Shown piece after piece: positions 48,071 through 59,934 of a stretch of DNA of 64,000 bases; within the stretch, counting starts at the first letter, position 1; every line of letters starts with the position of its first letter. A program made the position numbers and the translations under genes. This DNA is from Symsagittifera roscoffensis. Its lineage: Eukaryota > Xenacoelomorpha > Acoela > Convolutidae. Under the pieces are notes generated by a model that made no database searches, was not told the DNA's origin, and worked only from the letters and a program-made list of their open reading frames with translations. The DNA lies in assembly GCF_963678635.1 (NCBI RefSeq), contig NC_087064.1, positions 40,398,530-40,462,529 on the forward strand, written 5' to 3'.

Positions 48071-49059
48071 CATCTCAACTTGAAAAACTCAGGCGAGATC
48101 CATCTTGAAAGTATTTTTTGTACCAATTTTGTGCTTAAACCTGAGAAATTATAGTCATTCTACAAAAATTTCAGACCAAAAAGTTGAATGATTTAAAAAA
48201 AGAACGTTCTACCCATATTCATGCTATAGTTCAAAACTTAAATTGTGCTAAAATGTGTGCTACATTTCTTGTTAAAAAAAATTTCTACAAGCTCAGATGT
48301 GAATTGTTAATGTTCATTTTTTTGTTAATCCTCAGGGTACTAAGGTGGAACTTAACAAAAAAAAGAGGTTTCCCATATACAAAAAAAAAACTAAGACAAA
48401 ACCCGATAGCCAAATGTTTTTTTTTAGCCCAAAACTCGTGCTCCAAATTTTTAAAAGCCTTTTTATTTCCTGATCTGAGGGAAAAAACATCAATCGTAAA
48501 ACGTTTTCGACATTATGACATCATCAGTAACTAAAAAATAGCAAAATTGTAAAAATTAAAAGCACATTAAAAATAGGAAAACTGGAAAGCAATTAAAAAC
48601 AGATAGAACTGTGATAAACAAGTTTGATTTCCTTTTATTTCCTTAACTCGCACAACTAAAAATGGTTTTACTAACCACATCTACGAAAGTATATACGAAA
48701 TTTTTTGAAAGTCTCAAATTTTTTAAAACTCAATCGAACTCCAAAAAAAACTTCAAAAGTTTCACCGCTTAGTCTTTAACCAGAATTCAAAGCGCTGATG
48801 ACTGCGTGAACTGTATCTCATTTCATTTACTTATCCACCGAGTTAACCCTAGGGTTGGTTGACCTCAACAAAAAAAGTCAAGATTAATTATAGTAATTTT
48901 TTAAAGAAAACTCAAAGCTTCATTTAACAGAAATACTGAGCTATCGCTGCCATCCGAGCTCTTAAAATCTAAGCCGACATAGTTTACTGAACAACTTCTC
49001 TTAAGTCTACTTTTTTGTAATGGATCCAATGAAAGCAATCTTACAATTTCGGGGCCAAT

Positions 49060-49093
49060 CTCAGGAATTTATCGGCCCCGATAAATTCCTGAG
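49060..49093. other. 34-nt perfect hairpin at a rearranged junction
   Basis: Two 16-bp arms (49060-49075 and 49078-49093; CTCAGGAATTTATCGG and its exact complement) with a 2-nt CC spacer. It replaces about 50 bp of N-terminal gag present in the other units (ACTTAATAGAGACG through GGAGCTTAAGG). The left arm continues out of TTTCGGGGCCAATCTCAGG, a minisatellite phrase found at 47893-47911. Confidence 0.9.
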
Positions 49094-49548
49094 CTAACGA
49101 GGAAAATAGCCAACTCAAGCGAAATCGAGTATGTTAAGCTTAGTTTCGAGGAGGTAATCATTTGTTGCGGTTTGCTCGATAAGTTCGCAGACGACTTGGA
49201 CGCGTTTTCCACTTAAGAAACAGAAGACTGCCTCGACACCTTCAACGCTTTCGAAAACGAAATTGCGACCTACTAATCAATGTTAGGAAGTACGAAAAGG
49301 TCTTAACAAACGATGGTTCAATTTCCACAAGGTCAAACAGCGCACTCAGAAAACTAGGCACATCTGCATCAGCCAATGTACCAATAGGAAGCTCAATTAT
49401 CACTGAAAACTTTGTCAACAGCGTCATCAAAACTACGGCTGCCGACTTTTCATTTTACACGTCCAACTACGGTTTGTACTTTCGAATTAGACGCTACTCA
49501 ACGCTAGTTTCCCACCTTTACGAGGAATTAACAGAGCTTTAGATAAAT
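49094..49548 (+). pseudogene. BEL/Pao gag N-terminal region, unit 1
   Basis: Reads, with shifts, as EIEYVKLSFEEVIICC, then LDKFADDLDAFS, then a Ser/Thr-rich part with RSNSALRKLGTSASANVPIG and HLYEELTEL. BEL/Pao Gag proteins begin with such a helical region before the FDGNPLEW capsid part. A TAA in FS-stop-ETED (near 49215) and frame changes break it. Confidence 0.55.
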
Positions 49549-49942
49549 TAATCAATGGTGTCATCACTACCTCTGCAACTGATTTCGTATCAGTCTCACC
49601 TACTGCAAACCTGGGTATTATTGCGCTACTCTATGATACAACTTCTTGCCTCCACCAGTTTCCAATGAAAATCCTACTTGGAACGACAACTCAACACAGA
49701 GAGCCCAGATGTGAACTGGTAATAACAGATATGTACTGCTAACAACTTCTTTTGCGAATAGTCCAGTTATGTTATCTGAACAGTTCGTTGCCAACCACTT
49801 CAACGATAATCATAGGACTAACTCGCAATTACACGACCAACAACGCAACAGTCTTTTCGAGTCAGCAACAACGTTACCAATAAAAACAATTCAGCAACAA
49901 CGTTACCAATTACCCGACTACTGGTATCACCTACAGTTTGAA

Positions 49943-50160
49943 AGGATGCAAGTTACCGGATGTAAAATTACAAAAGTTTGACGGCAACCCACTGGAGTGG
50001 AACAATAGTTTGAATTCTTTCAGACTGCGATAGGCAACAATCCACGTCTAAGCCCTGTTGAGAAATTTACTTACTTGCAAACTTTATGGTGTACTGAAAA
50101 TGCTAAATCCTTAATAGATAGCTACGGAATTAACTTCTCAATACGAACAGGCAGCACTTG
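49943..50160 (+). pseudogene. BEL/Pao gag capsid segment, unit 1
   Basis: Carries KLPDVKLQKFDGNPLEWNN, a one-base deletion, then FQTAIGNNPRLSPVEK and ENAKSLIDSYG. This is the start of the DUF1759-type gag region of BEL/Pao elements. It ends by a stop at 50158-50160 and then merges into minisatellite. Confidence 0.7.
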
Positions 50161-50264
50161 AATTGGTGCGTACATACGGTAACCCCAAATGTCGTGTCAG
50201 CATTCATCAGGGAACTCTAAAAGTTTGACAAATTGATACTAAGCAAACCTCATCTAAAGGGACT

Positions 50265-50612
50265 CAGTCTTAAGGACCCCATCTCAAGGTGCCAATCCTA
50301 GGCTTTATCCTCAGAACGCGATCCTCAAGACCTATTTGGAGGACTCAATTTCAGGACCCATCTTTGGTGCCAATCTTTAGGATACTATCTGAGGGTCCCA
50401 ATCTCAGGGCTCATCTTCAAGACCCGATCTCAGGAGCCAACTTCGGGGGCCAATCTCAAGGACCCCATCTGAAGGTCCCAACTTCAGAGCTCGTCATGAG
50501 GACCCCATCTCAAGGTGCCACGCCCTATCCTCAAAACGCGATCTCTTAGACCATTTCGCAGGACACGGTTCCAGGAGCATCTTCAGAGCCAATCTCAAGG
50601 ATCCCGTCTGAA
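50265..50612 (+). repeat. Degenerate minisatellite block 2
   Basis: Same phrases as block 1 (CCCATCTCAAGGTGCCAATCC, split by variants; AAGGACCCCATCTGAAGGTC). It replaces the 3' part of gag in this type A unit. Confidence 0.78.
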
Positions 50613-50959
50613 TTGTGCTAATTTTTGTGCTTCTTTTCTTGTTAAAAAAAATTTATACAACCTCAGATTTGAGTTTTTAATGTTCATTGTTTTGTTAATC
50701 CTAAGGGTACTAAGGTAGAACTTAACGAAAAAAAAACAGGTTCCCGTATACAAAAAAAAACTAAGACAAAACCCGATAGTCAAATATTTTTAGCCTGAAG
50801 TTCGTGCTTCAAATTTTCAAAAGCCTTATTATTTCCTTCACTCATAATTAAAAAGCGATTTACAAACCACATCTACGAAAGTATATACGAAATACTCTTT
50901 AAACTACCTCATAGCTCCAACGAAGCCAACCTTACAACAACTGCCTAATCAATGGAGAC

Positions 50960-51420
50960 GCCGCTACAGTACTTTCGAGGAGCTTGAGGAAAACGTAACG
51001 AGGCAAATAGCCAACTCAAGCAAAATCGACTATGTTAAGCTTAGTTTCGAGGAGGTAAGCATTTGTTGCGACTTGCTCGATAAATTCGCAGACGACTTGG
51101 ACACCTTTTCCACTCAAGAAGCAGAAGACTGCCTCGACACCTTCAACGCTATGAAAACGAAAGTGCGACCTACTAATCAATGTTAGGTAGTACGGAAAGG
51201 TCTCAACAAACGATGGTTCAATTTCCACAAGGTCAAACAGCGCACTCAGAAAACTAGGCACATCTGCAACAGCCACTGTACCTGTAGGAAGCTCAAATAC
51301 CACTGAAAACTTGGTCAACAGCGTCATCAAAACTCCGGCTGTCGTTTTTTTATTTTACAAGTCCAACTACGGTTTTTACTTTCGAATTAGACGCTAGTCA
51401 ACGCTAGTTTCCTACCTCTA
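50960..51420 (+). pseudogene. BEL/Pao gag N-terminal region, unit 2
   Basis: Same order as unit 1: FEELEENVTRQIANSSKIDY, LDKFADDLDTFSTQEAEDCL, then the Ser/Thr-rich segment. It contains a frameshift at 51150 (CGCTATGAAAACG in place of CGCTTTCGAAAACG). Confidence 0.55.
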
Positions 51421-51828
51421 CGAGGAATTAACAGAGCTATAGATCAAATAATCAACGGTGTCGCCACTACCTCTGCAACTGATTTCATATCAGTCTCACC
51501 TTCTGGAAACCTGGGTATTTTCGCGCTTTTCTTTAACTTCTGATATAACTTCTCGCCTCCACCAGTTTACAATGAAATTTCTACTTGGAACGACAACTCA
51601 AGACAGGAAGCCCTGATGTCAACTGGCAATAACAGATATGCTCTACTAACAACTACTGCGAATAGTCCAGTTACTTCATCTGAACAGTTCGTTGAAAACC
51701 ACTTCAACGATCCCCATTGGACTACTTCGCAATCACACGACCACCAACGCAACAGTCTTTCCGGCAACGAATAAAGACAAGTCAACAACAACGTTACCAA
51801 TTATCCGACTACTGGCATCACCTACAGT

Positions 51829-52353
51829 ATGAAAGGATTCAAGTGGCCGGACATAAAACTACAATTTGACGGCAACCCACTGGAGTGGAACAACTGGTTT
51901 GAACTCTTTCAGACTGCGATAGGCAACAACCCACAACTAAGCCTGTTGAGAAAATTACTTATTGCAACCATTATGTACTGGTAATGCTAAATCCTTAATA
52001 GATAGCTACTGAATCAACTCTTCTCAATACGAACAGGCAACACTTGGATTGGTGCGTACATATGGTAACCCAAATATGTGGTGTCAGCGTTCATCAGGGA
52101 ACTCGGAAAGTTTGACAAATTGAAACTAAGCGAACCACAAGGATTTATCAGTTACGCTGCTTTCATACGGAAACTAAGTCACAACTTCGAAGTCAACGGC
52201 TACACCGCTGATCCGAATTCTAGTAATCTGACTCGAATTGCTGGCTCAAAGCTCCCAGTAAGTCTACTAATGAAGTGGGAAGATCACTGCGTGCTGCACG
52301 ACCTCGATGGGCGCGTGCCGAAGACGCTATCTAAACTCATTGAGAGGGAGTAG
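51829..52353 (+). pseudogene. BEL/Pao gag capsid region, type B unit
   Basis: Carries MKGFKWPDIKLQFDGNPLEW, FELFQTAIGNNPQLSL (frameshift), AKSLIDSY-stop, then from 52078 a 91-residue open piece: VSAFIRELGKFDKLKLSEPQ, AAFIRKLSHNFEVNGYTADP, RIAGSKLPVSLLMKWEDHCV and VPKTLSKLIERE. That is the next part of the same BEL/Pao gag domain, missing in type A units. The stop after IERE is followed by GGGGCCCCCTCGGAACATC. Confidence 0.78.
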
Positions 52354-53415
52354 GGGCCCCCTCGGAACATCAGACATTTGGCCAGTTTAGCGGTTACTTT
52401 TTAAAAAAATTAGACGGGTGCTCAAAAACTGTTAGAATTCCCTAATTTTTTGCATGCGACCCTAGATCATGGAAATAATGGCAGTTTATTAATGCCACTT
52501 TTTATGGCTTTAATTTTGAGAAGGGTTTTGGTCATTTTTGCCCTTTTCCCAAGTACCTCAAGTGATTTTTTCAATTACCTGTAATTCAGTAAATTTTTCG
52601 GCGTTGGTCAAGAAGAGCTTTCTAATAGTGCCTAAGAGATGTGGTATGATGCTTTAAACCGTTTGGCATAACTTTTTTTTGCTTTCGTGAAAAATAAAAA
52701 TTCCACTTTTTAAGACGGTCATCTAAGGTTCGAAAAATGAAAAATTTTCTAATCTGAAAATAATGGATTCTGAGTGGCAAAAACGATGGAGCTCCTTTTT
52801 TAAAAAGGAAACCCGATAGCCAAATGTTTTTTTTAGCCCAAAAATTGTGCTCCAAATTTTCAAAAGCCCTTTTATTTCCTGATCTCAGGGAAAAAACATC
52901 AATGGTAAAACGTTTTCGACATTCTGTCATCATCAGTAACTAAAAAATAGCAAAATTGTGAAAATTAAAAGCACATTAAAAATAGGAAAACTGGAAAGCA
53001 ATTAAAAACAGATAGAACTGTGATAAACAAGTTTGATTTCCTTTTATTTCCTTAACTCGCACAACTAAAAAAGCTTTTTTTACTAACGACATCTACGAAA
53101 GTATATACGAAATTTTTTTTATCTCATTCGAACTCCAAAAAAAACTTCGAAAGTTTCACCGCTTATTCTTTAACCATAATTCAAAGCGCTGATGACTGCG
53201 TGAACTGTATCTCATTTCATTTACTTATCCACCAAGTTAACCCTAGGGTTGGTTGACCCCAACAAAAAAAAGTCAAGAATACTTATAGTAAAACTTTTAA
53301 GAACTCACAAAGCTTTATTTAACAGAAATGTTGAGCGATCGCTGCCATCCGAGCTCTTAAAATCTTAACCCACATAGTTTACTGAACAACTTCTCTTAAG
53401 TCTACTTTTTGTGAT
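52354..53415. other. Linker of the type B unit
   Basis: About 1.06 kb of AT-rich DNA without a gene. 52354-52790 recurs at 61157-61610 (ACGGGTGCTCAAAAACT, TTTTTGCATGCGACCCTAGA). The rest matches the linker at 48400-49020 (GATAGCCAAATG, ATCAGTAACTAAAAAATAGC). A duplicated TTAACCCTAGGGTTGG palindrome-like word occurs at 48845 and 53239. Confidence 0.6.
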
Positions 53416-53551
53416 GGATCCAACGAAAGCAATATTACAATTACTTAATAGAGACGACGCTACAGTACTTTCGAGGAGCTTAAGGAAGAGGTAACGAGGA
53501 AAATAGCCAACTCAAGCGAAATCGAGTATGTTAAGCTTAGTTTCGAGGAGG
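53416..53551 (+). pseudogene. BEL/Pao gag N-terminal region, unit 3, left half
   Basis: ATGGATCCAACGAAAGC begins what looks like the original gag start (reading MDPTKAILQLLN), then the EIEYVKLSFEE segment. It is interrupted at 53551 by a LINE; the other half resumes at 54427. Confidence 0.6.
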
Positions 53552-54426
53552 TTGTTGTTGTTGTTGTTGTTGCCTAGGTGCCCGTAGTTTGGCCCTCCTC
53601 TTGTGCCTCATTTGTGGCTTCTTCTGTATCGAGTTGCAGGAAAGCAGCTGCTTCGATCGGGTTTTCCCAGAGTGCGTGGGGGGTGATTGTAGTCGGGTTT
53701 GCGCTGCACCTGAATAGGTGACCCGTTGTGTGGGTTTCTGAGTTGCACTGTGGGTATGTTTCTGGGGTTGATTCATCTAGTCTGTGCAGGTAGCTTTGTA
53801 GGAATGGGGAGTAACCGCTCCGCAACTGGGCAAGGGTCCGTCTGGTGCCTCTCGGCAGTCGTAATTCATCCTTGCTCAGTTTGGGGGCTGGTTCGTCGAG
53901 CACTTTGTTGTTGTCCCGGTTGTCTAGGGCGTCTTTGACCTCATTTGTGTGCAATTTTTTGAGGAGCCTTCTGTAGTCCTCTTCGGTAACGTGCGTGTCG
54001 TCGTCTTCTTCTGAATCGGATGTTTCGAGGAGTGCAGTGATGTACCTCTCGTACCTGCTGAAGAGCGTTTCCTTCATGTTTCTGGGCGGTTCCGGTCGGT
54101 CTAGCAGCCTGTTGCCAGGGTGTCCTTCGAGATGATGGGCTAGCTGGTGCTGGACTGCTTTCATACGGATATGCCGCCTGACAGGTAGGATTTTCGTCTC
54201 GTCGTGCAGGTGCTGGATAGCGGTCATCGTGGTGCATCCTGTGGCCACTCTTAGGGCTGAGTTTTGGACTTTCTGCAGCGTTTCTACGTGGGTCTGTGCA
54301 GCGATCGGAGTCCAGATTGGTGATGCGTACTCTAAGACGGGCCTGATGAAGGCTTGGTAGGCTACTATGAGGGTTTCAACGCCGGACAAAAAACCCTCCT
54401 TCGTGCACGAAGAGAGGTCCATCCCC
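53552..54426 (-). mobile_element. 5'-truncated LINE with 13-bp target-site duplication
   Basis: AGTTTCGAGGAGG occurs at 53539-53551 and again at 54427-54439, exactly flanking an 875-bp insert. The insert has a TTG-repeat tail at its left (53552-53571) and codes on the minus strand, so the 3' end is at the left. This is a textbook target-primed insertion into one gag-derived unit, and fairly young because the duplication is perfect. Confidence 0.92.
53574..54426 (-). pseudogene. C-terminal part of a jockey/Tad-like LINE ORF2
   Basis: The frame reads VAYQAFIRPVLEYASPIWTP, QKVQNSALRVATGC, a long charged region with SDSEEDDDTHVTEEDY, then LRSGYSPFLQSYLHRLD and a Cys/His motif (YPQCNSETHTTGHLFRC) before ALWENPIEAAAFLQ. 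These follow the RT thumb in jockey/I/Tad-group LINE proteins. The open frame extends to 54497 on the right, but those first 24 residues come from antisense gag sequence and the target duplication, not from the LINE. RT palm and endonuclease are absent. Confidence 0.8.
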
Positions 54427-54561
54427 AGTTTCGAGGAGGTAATCATTTGTTGCGATTTGCTCAATAAATTCGCAGACGACTTGGACGCGTTTTCCACTCA
54501 AGAAACAGAAGACTGCCTCGACACCTTCAACGCTTTCGAAAACGAAATTGCGACCTACTAG
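54427..54561 (+). pseudogene. BEL/Pao gag N-terminal region, unit 3, right half
   Basis: Continuation after the LINE: LNKFADDLDAFSTQETEDCL, then DTFNAFENEIATY and a stop. The following 200 bp match the mid-gag segment of the other units but lack about 300 bp of it. Confidence 0.6.
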
Positions 54562-54986
54562 TCAATGTTAGGGCTATAGTTAGAGCTATAGATAAATTAA
54601 TCAATGGTGTCATCACTACCTCTGCAACTGATTTCGTATCAGTCTCACCTACTGCAAACCTGGGTAATTTTGCGCTACTCTATGATACAACTTCTTGCCT
54701 CCACCAGTTTCCAATGAAAATCCAACTTGGAACGACAACTCAACACAGAGAGCCCAGATGTCAACTGGCAATAACAGATATGTACTGCTAACAACTTCTT
54801 TTGCGAATAGTCCAGTTATGTTATCTGAACAGTTCGTTGCCAACCACTTCAACGATAATCATAGGACTAACTCGCAATCACACGACCAACAACGCAACAG
54901 TCTTTTCGAGTCAGCAACAACGTTACCAATAAAGACAAGTCAGCAACAACGTTACCAATTACCCGACTACTGGTATCACCTACAGT

Positions 54987-55196
54987 ATGAAAGGATGCAA
55001 GTTACCGGATGTAAAATTACAAAAGTTTGACGGCAACCCACTGGAGTGGAACAAGTGGTTTGAATTCTTTCAGACTGCGATAGGCAACAATCTTGAGAAA
55101 ATTACTTACTTGCAACCATTATGGTGTACTGAAAATGCGAAATCCTTAATAGATAGCTACGGAATTAACTTCTCAATACGAACAGGCAGCACTTGA
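54987..55196 (+). pseudogene. BEL/Pao gag capsid segment, type A unit 3
   Basis: LPDVKLQKFDGNPLEWNKWF, EFFQTAIGNN, ITYLQPLWCTENAKSLIDSY. Residues RLSPVE are missing relative to other units through a short deletion. It runs into minisatellite after the stop. Confidence 0.7.
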
Positions 55197-55289
55197 ATTG
55201 GTGCGTACATACGGTAACCCCAAATGTCGTGTCAGCATTCATCAGGGAACTCTAAAAGTTTGACAAATTGATACTAAGCAAACCTCATC

Positions 55290-55745
55290 TAAAGGGACTC
55301 AGTCTTAAGGACCCCATATCAAGGTGCCAATCCTAGGCTTCATCCTCAGAACGCGATCCTCAAGACCTATTTGGAGGACTCAATTTGAGGACCCATCTTT
55401 GGTGCCAATCTCAAGGATACTATCTGAGGGTCCCAATCTCAGGGCTCATCTTCAAGACCCGATCTCAGGAGCCAACTTCGGGGGCCAATCTCAAGGACCC
55501 CATCTGAAGGTCCCAATTTCAGAGCTCGTCATGAGGACCCCATCTCAAGGTGCCACGCCCTATCCTCAAAACGCGATCTCCAAGACCTATTCGCAGGACA
55601 CGGTTCCAGGAGCATCTTCAGAGCCAATCTCAAGGATCCCATCTGAAGGGACCCAGTCTTTAGGACCCCATCTCAAGGTGCCAATCCTAGGCCCTATGTT
55701 CGGCACGCAATCCTCAAGGCCTATCTGCAGGACACTGTCTCAGGA
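55290..55745 (+). repeat. Degenerate minisatellite block 3
   Basis: About 455 bp of the GGACCCCATCTCAAGGTGCC / GGTCCCAATCTCAGGGC theme, open for 161 codons in one frame. Nearly the same as the blocks at 57176-57633 and 59064-59521. Confidence 0.8.
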
Positions 55746-56160
55746 ACCAATTTTGTGCTTAAACCTGAAAATTAAGTCATTTTACAAAATTTTCAGACCA
55801 AAAACATGAATGATTAAAAAAAAACAACGTTCTAGTTCGCAATCCAATTTGTGCTAATTTTTGTGCTTTTTTTCTTGTTGAAAAAAAATTGTACAACCTC
55901 AGATTTGAGTTTTTAGATGTTCATTGTTTTGTTAATCCTAAGGGTACTAAGGTAGAACTTAATAAAAAAAAAACAGGTTCCCGTATACAAAAAAAAACTA
56001 AGACAAAACCCTATAGCCAAATTTTTTTAGCCTAAAGTTCGTGCTTCAAATTTTCAAAAGCCCTATTATTTCCTTCACTCATAATTAAAAAGCGTTTTAC
56101 AAACCACATCTACGAAAGTATATACGAAATACTCTTTAAACTACCTCATAGCTCCAAGGA
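55746..56160. other. AT-rich linker of a type A unit
   Basis: About 415 bp with poly-A and poly-T runs, CAACGTTCTAGTTCGC, ACAGGTTCCCGTATAC and CACATCTACGAAAGTATATAC. Present in every type A unit. No gene. Confidence 0.6.
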
Positions 56161-56640
56161 AGCCAACCTTACAACAACTGCCTAATCAATGGAGACGCCG
56201 CTACAGTACTTTCGAGGAGCTTGAGGACAAGGTAACGAGGCAAATAGCCAACTCAAGCGAAATCGAGTATGTTAAGCTTAGTTTCGAAGAGGTAAGCATT
56301 TGTTGCAATTTGCTCGATAAATTCGCAGACGACTTGGACGCCTTTTCCACTCAAGAAGCAGAAGACTGCCTCGACACCTTCAACGCTTTCGAAAACGAAA
56401 TTGCGACCTACTAATCAATGTTAGGAAGTACGAAAAGGTCTTAACAAACGATGGTTCAATTTCCACAAGGTCAAACAGTGCACTCAGAAAACTAGGCACA
56501 TCTGCAACAGCCAATGTACCAGTAAGAAGCTCAAATACCACTGAAAACTTGGTCAACAGCGTCATCAAAACTCCGGCTGTCGTTTTTTATTTATTTTACA
56601 CGTCCAACTACGATTTTTACTTTCGAATTAGACGCTAGTC
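56161..56640 (+). pseudogene. BEL/Pao gag N-terminal region, unit 4
   Basis: FEELEDKVTRQIANSSEIEY, LDKFADDLDAFSTQEAEDCL, then a stop at IATY and a Ser/Thr-rich segment in another frame. It is nearly identical to the N-terminal regions at 58048-58530 and 59935-60416. Confidence 0.6.
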
Positions 56641-56860
56641 AACGCTAGTTTCAACTGGCAATAACAGATATGCTCTACTAACAACTACTGCGAATAGTCC
56701 AGTTACTTCATCTGAACAGTTCGTTGAAAACCACTTCAACGATCCCCATTGGACTACTTCGCAATCACACGACCACCAACGCAACAGTCTTTCCGGCAAC
56801 GAATAAAGACAAGTCAACAACAACGTTACCAATTATCCGACTACTGGCATCACCTACAGT

Positions 56861-57082
56861 ATGAAAGGATTCAAGTTACCGGACATAAAACTACAATTTG
56901 ACGGCAACCCACTGGAGTGGAACAAGTGGTTTGAATTCTTTCAGACTGCGATAGGCAACAATCCACGTCTAAGCCCTGTTGAGAAAATTACTTACTTGCA
57001 ACCATTATGGTGTACTGAAAATGCGAAATCCTTAATAGATAGCTACGGAATTAACTTCTCAATACGAACAGGCAGCACTTGA
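56861..57082 (+). pseudogene. BEL/Pao gag capsid segment, type A unit 4
   Basis: A 73-residue open piece: LPDIKLQFDGNPLEWNKWFE, NNPRLSPVEKITYLQPLW, ENAKSLIDSYGINFS. One codon (Lys) shorter in the KLQ(K)FDG stretch than units 1, 3 and 7. The stop at 57080-57082 precedes a minisatellite. Confidence 0.72.
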
Positions 57083-57175
57083 ATTGGTGCGTACATACGG
57101 TAACCCCAAATGTCGTGTCAGCATTAATCAGGGAACTCTAAAAGTTTGACAAATTGATACTAAGCAAACCTCATC

Positions 57176-57633
57176 TAAAGGGACTCAGTCTTAAGGACCC
57201 CATATCAAGGTGCCATTCCTAGGCTTCATCCTCAGAACGCGATCCTCAAGACCTATTTGGAGGACTCAATTTGAGGACCCATCTTTGGTGCCAATCTCAA
57301 GGATACTATCTGAGGGTCCCAATCTCAGGGCTCATCTTCAAGACCCGATCTCAGGAGCCAACTTCGGGGGCCAATCTCAAGGACCCCATCTGAAGGTCCC
57401 AATTTCAGAGCTCGTCATGAGGACCCCATCTCAAGGTGCCACGCCCTATCCTCAAAACGCGATCTCCAAGACCTATTCGCAGGACACGGTTCCAGGAGCA
57501 TCTTCAGAGCCAATCTCAAGGATCCCATCTGAAGGGACCCAGTCTTTAGGACCCCATCTCAAGGTGCCAATCCTAGGCCCTATGTTCGGCACGCAATCCT
57601 CAAGGCCTATCTGCAGGACACTGTCTCAGGAAC
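57176..57633 (+). repeat. Degenerate minisatellite block 4
   Basis: Near-identical to block 3 and block 5, one frame open for 163 codons. It replaces gag at the point where the type B unit reads LSEPQGFI. Confidence 0.8.
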
Positions 57634-58047
57634 CAATTTTGTGCTTAAACCTGAAAATTAATAGTCATTTTACAAAATTTTCAGACCAAAAACATGAATG
57701 ATTAAAAAAAAACAACGTTCTAGTTCGCAATCCAATTTGTGCTAATTTTTGTGCTTTTTTTCTTGTTGAAAAAAAATTGTACAACCTCAGATTTGAGTTT
57801 TTAGATGTTCATTGTTTTGTTAATCCTAAGGGTACTAAGGTAGAACTTAATAAAAAAAAAACAGGTTCCCGTATACAAAAAAAAACTAAGACAAAACCCT
57901 ATAGCCAAATTTTTTTAGCCTAAAGTTCGTGCTTCAAATTTTCAAAAGCCCTATTATTTCCTTCACTCATAATTAAAAAGCGTTTTACAAACCACATCTA
58001 CGAAAGTATATACGAAATACTCTTTAAACTACCTCATAGCTCCAAGG

Positions 58048-58530
58048 AAGCCAACCTTACAACAACTGCCTAATCAATGGAGACGCCGCTACAGTACTTT
58101 CGAGGAGCTTGAGGACAAGGTAACGAGGCAAATAGCCAACTCAAGCGAAATCGAGTATGTTAAGCTTAGTTTCGAAGAGGTAAGCATTTGTTGCGATTTG
58201 CTCGATAAATTCGCAGACGACTTGGACGCCTTTTCCACTCAAGAAGCAGAAGACTGCCTCGACACCTTCAACGCTTTCGAAAACGAAATTGCGACCTACT
58301 AATCAATGTTAGGAAGTACGAAAAGGTCTTAACAAACGATGGTTCAATTTCCACAAGGTCAAACAGTGCACTCAGAAAACTAGGCACATCTGCAACAGCC
58401 AATGTACCAGTAAGAAGCTCAAATACCACTGAAAACTTGGTCAACAGCGTCATCAAAACTCCGGCTGTCGTTTTTTTTTTATTTTACACGTCCAACTACG
58501 ATTTTTACTTTCGAATTAGACGCTAGTCAA
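58048..58530 (+). pseudogene. BEL/Pao gag N-terminal region, unit 5
   Basis: Near copy of 56161-56640; differs mainly in the length of a T run near 58,471-58,480. Confidence 0.6.
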
Positions 58531-58748
58531 CGCTAGTTTCAACTGGCAATAACAGATATGCTCTACTAACAACTACTGCGAATAGTCCAGTTACTTCATC
58601 TGAACAGTTCGTTGAAAACCACTTCAACGATCCCCATTGGACTACTTCGCAATCACACGACCACCAACGCAACAGTCTTTCCGGCAACGAATAAAGACAA
58701 GTCAACAACAACGTTACCAATTATCCGACTACTGGCATCACCTACAGT

Positions 58749-58970
58749 ATGAAAGGATTCAAGTTACCGGACATAAAACTACAATTTGACGGCAACCCAC
58801 TGGAGTGGAACAAGTGGTTTGAATTCTTTCAGACTGCGATAGGCAACAATTCACGTCTAAGCCCTGTTGAGAAAATTACTTACTTGCAACCATTATGGTG
58901 TACTGAAAATGCGAAATCCTTAATAGATAGCTACGGAATTAACTTCTCAATACGAACAGGCAGCACTTGA
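58749..58970 (+). pseudogene. BEL/Pao gag capsid segment, type A unit 5
   Basis: Same as unit 4 with one substitution (NNSRLSPVEK for NNPRLSPVEK). Confidence 0.72.
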
Positions 58971-59063
58971 ATTGGTGCGTACATACGGTAACCCCAAATG
59001 TCGTGTCAGCATTCATCAGGGAACTCTAAAAGTTTGACAAATTGATACTAAGCAAACCTCATC

Positions 59064-59521
59064 TAAAGGGACTCAGTCTTAAGGACCCCATATCAAGGTG
59101 CCATTCCTAGGCTTCATCCTCAGAACGCGATCCTCAAGACCTATTTGGAGGACTCAATTTGAGGACCCATCTTTGGTGCCAATCTCAAGGATACTATCTG
59201 AGGGTCCCAATCTCAGGGCTCATCTTCAAGACCCGATCTCAGGAGCCAACTTCGGGAGCCAATCTCAAGGACCCCATCTGAAGGTCCCAATTTCAGAGCT
59301 CGTCATGAGGACCCCATCTCAAGGTGCCACGCCCTATCCTCAAAACGCGATCTCCAAGACCTATTCGCAGGACACGGTTCCAGGAGCATCTTCAGAGCCA
59401 ATCTCAAGGATCCCATCTGAAGGGACCCAGTCTTTAGGACCCCATCTCAAGGTGCCAATCCTAGGCCCTATGTTCGGCACGCAATCCTCAAGGCCTATCT
59501 GCAGGACACTGTCTCAGGAAC
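59064..59521 (+). repeat. Degenerate minisatellite block 5
   Basis: Near copy of block 4, 1,888 bp away, with a G-to-A change near 59257 (CTTCGGGAGCC for CTTCGGGGGCC). Confidence 0.8.
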
Positions 59522-59934
59522 CAATTTTGTGCTTAAACCTGAAAATTAATAGTCATTTTACAAAATTTTCAGACCAAAAACATGAATGATTAAAAAAAAA
59601 CAACGTTCTAGTTCGCAATCCAATTTGTGCTAATTTTTGTGCTTCTTTTCTTGTTGAAAAAAAATTGTACAACCTCAGATTTGAGTTTTTAGATGTTCAT
59701 TGTTTTGTTAATCCTAAGGGTACTAAGGTAGAACTTAATAAAAAAAAAACAGGTTCCCGTATACAAAAAAAAACTAAGACAAAACTCTATAGCCAAATTT
59801 TTTTAGCCTAAAGTTCGTGCTTCAAATTTTCAAAAGCCCTATTATTTCCTTCACTCATAATTAAAAAGCGTTTTACAAACCACATCTACGAAAGTATATA
59901 CGAAATACTCTTTAAACTACCTCATAGCTCCAAG

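Noticed and set aside
54427-54497. N-terminal 24 residues of the minus-strand frame ending at 53574
   Set aside because: They are antisense gag sequence right of the LINE insertion, including the target duplication, so not part of the LINE protein.
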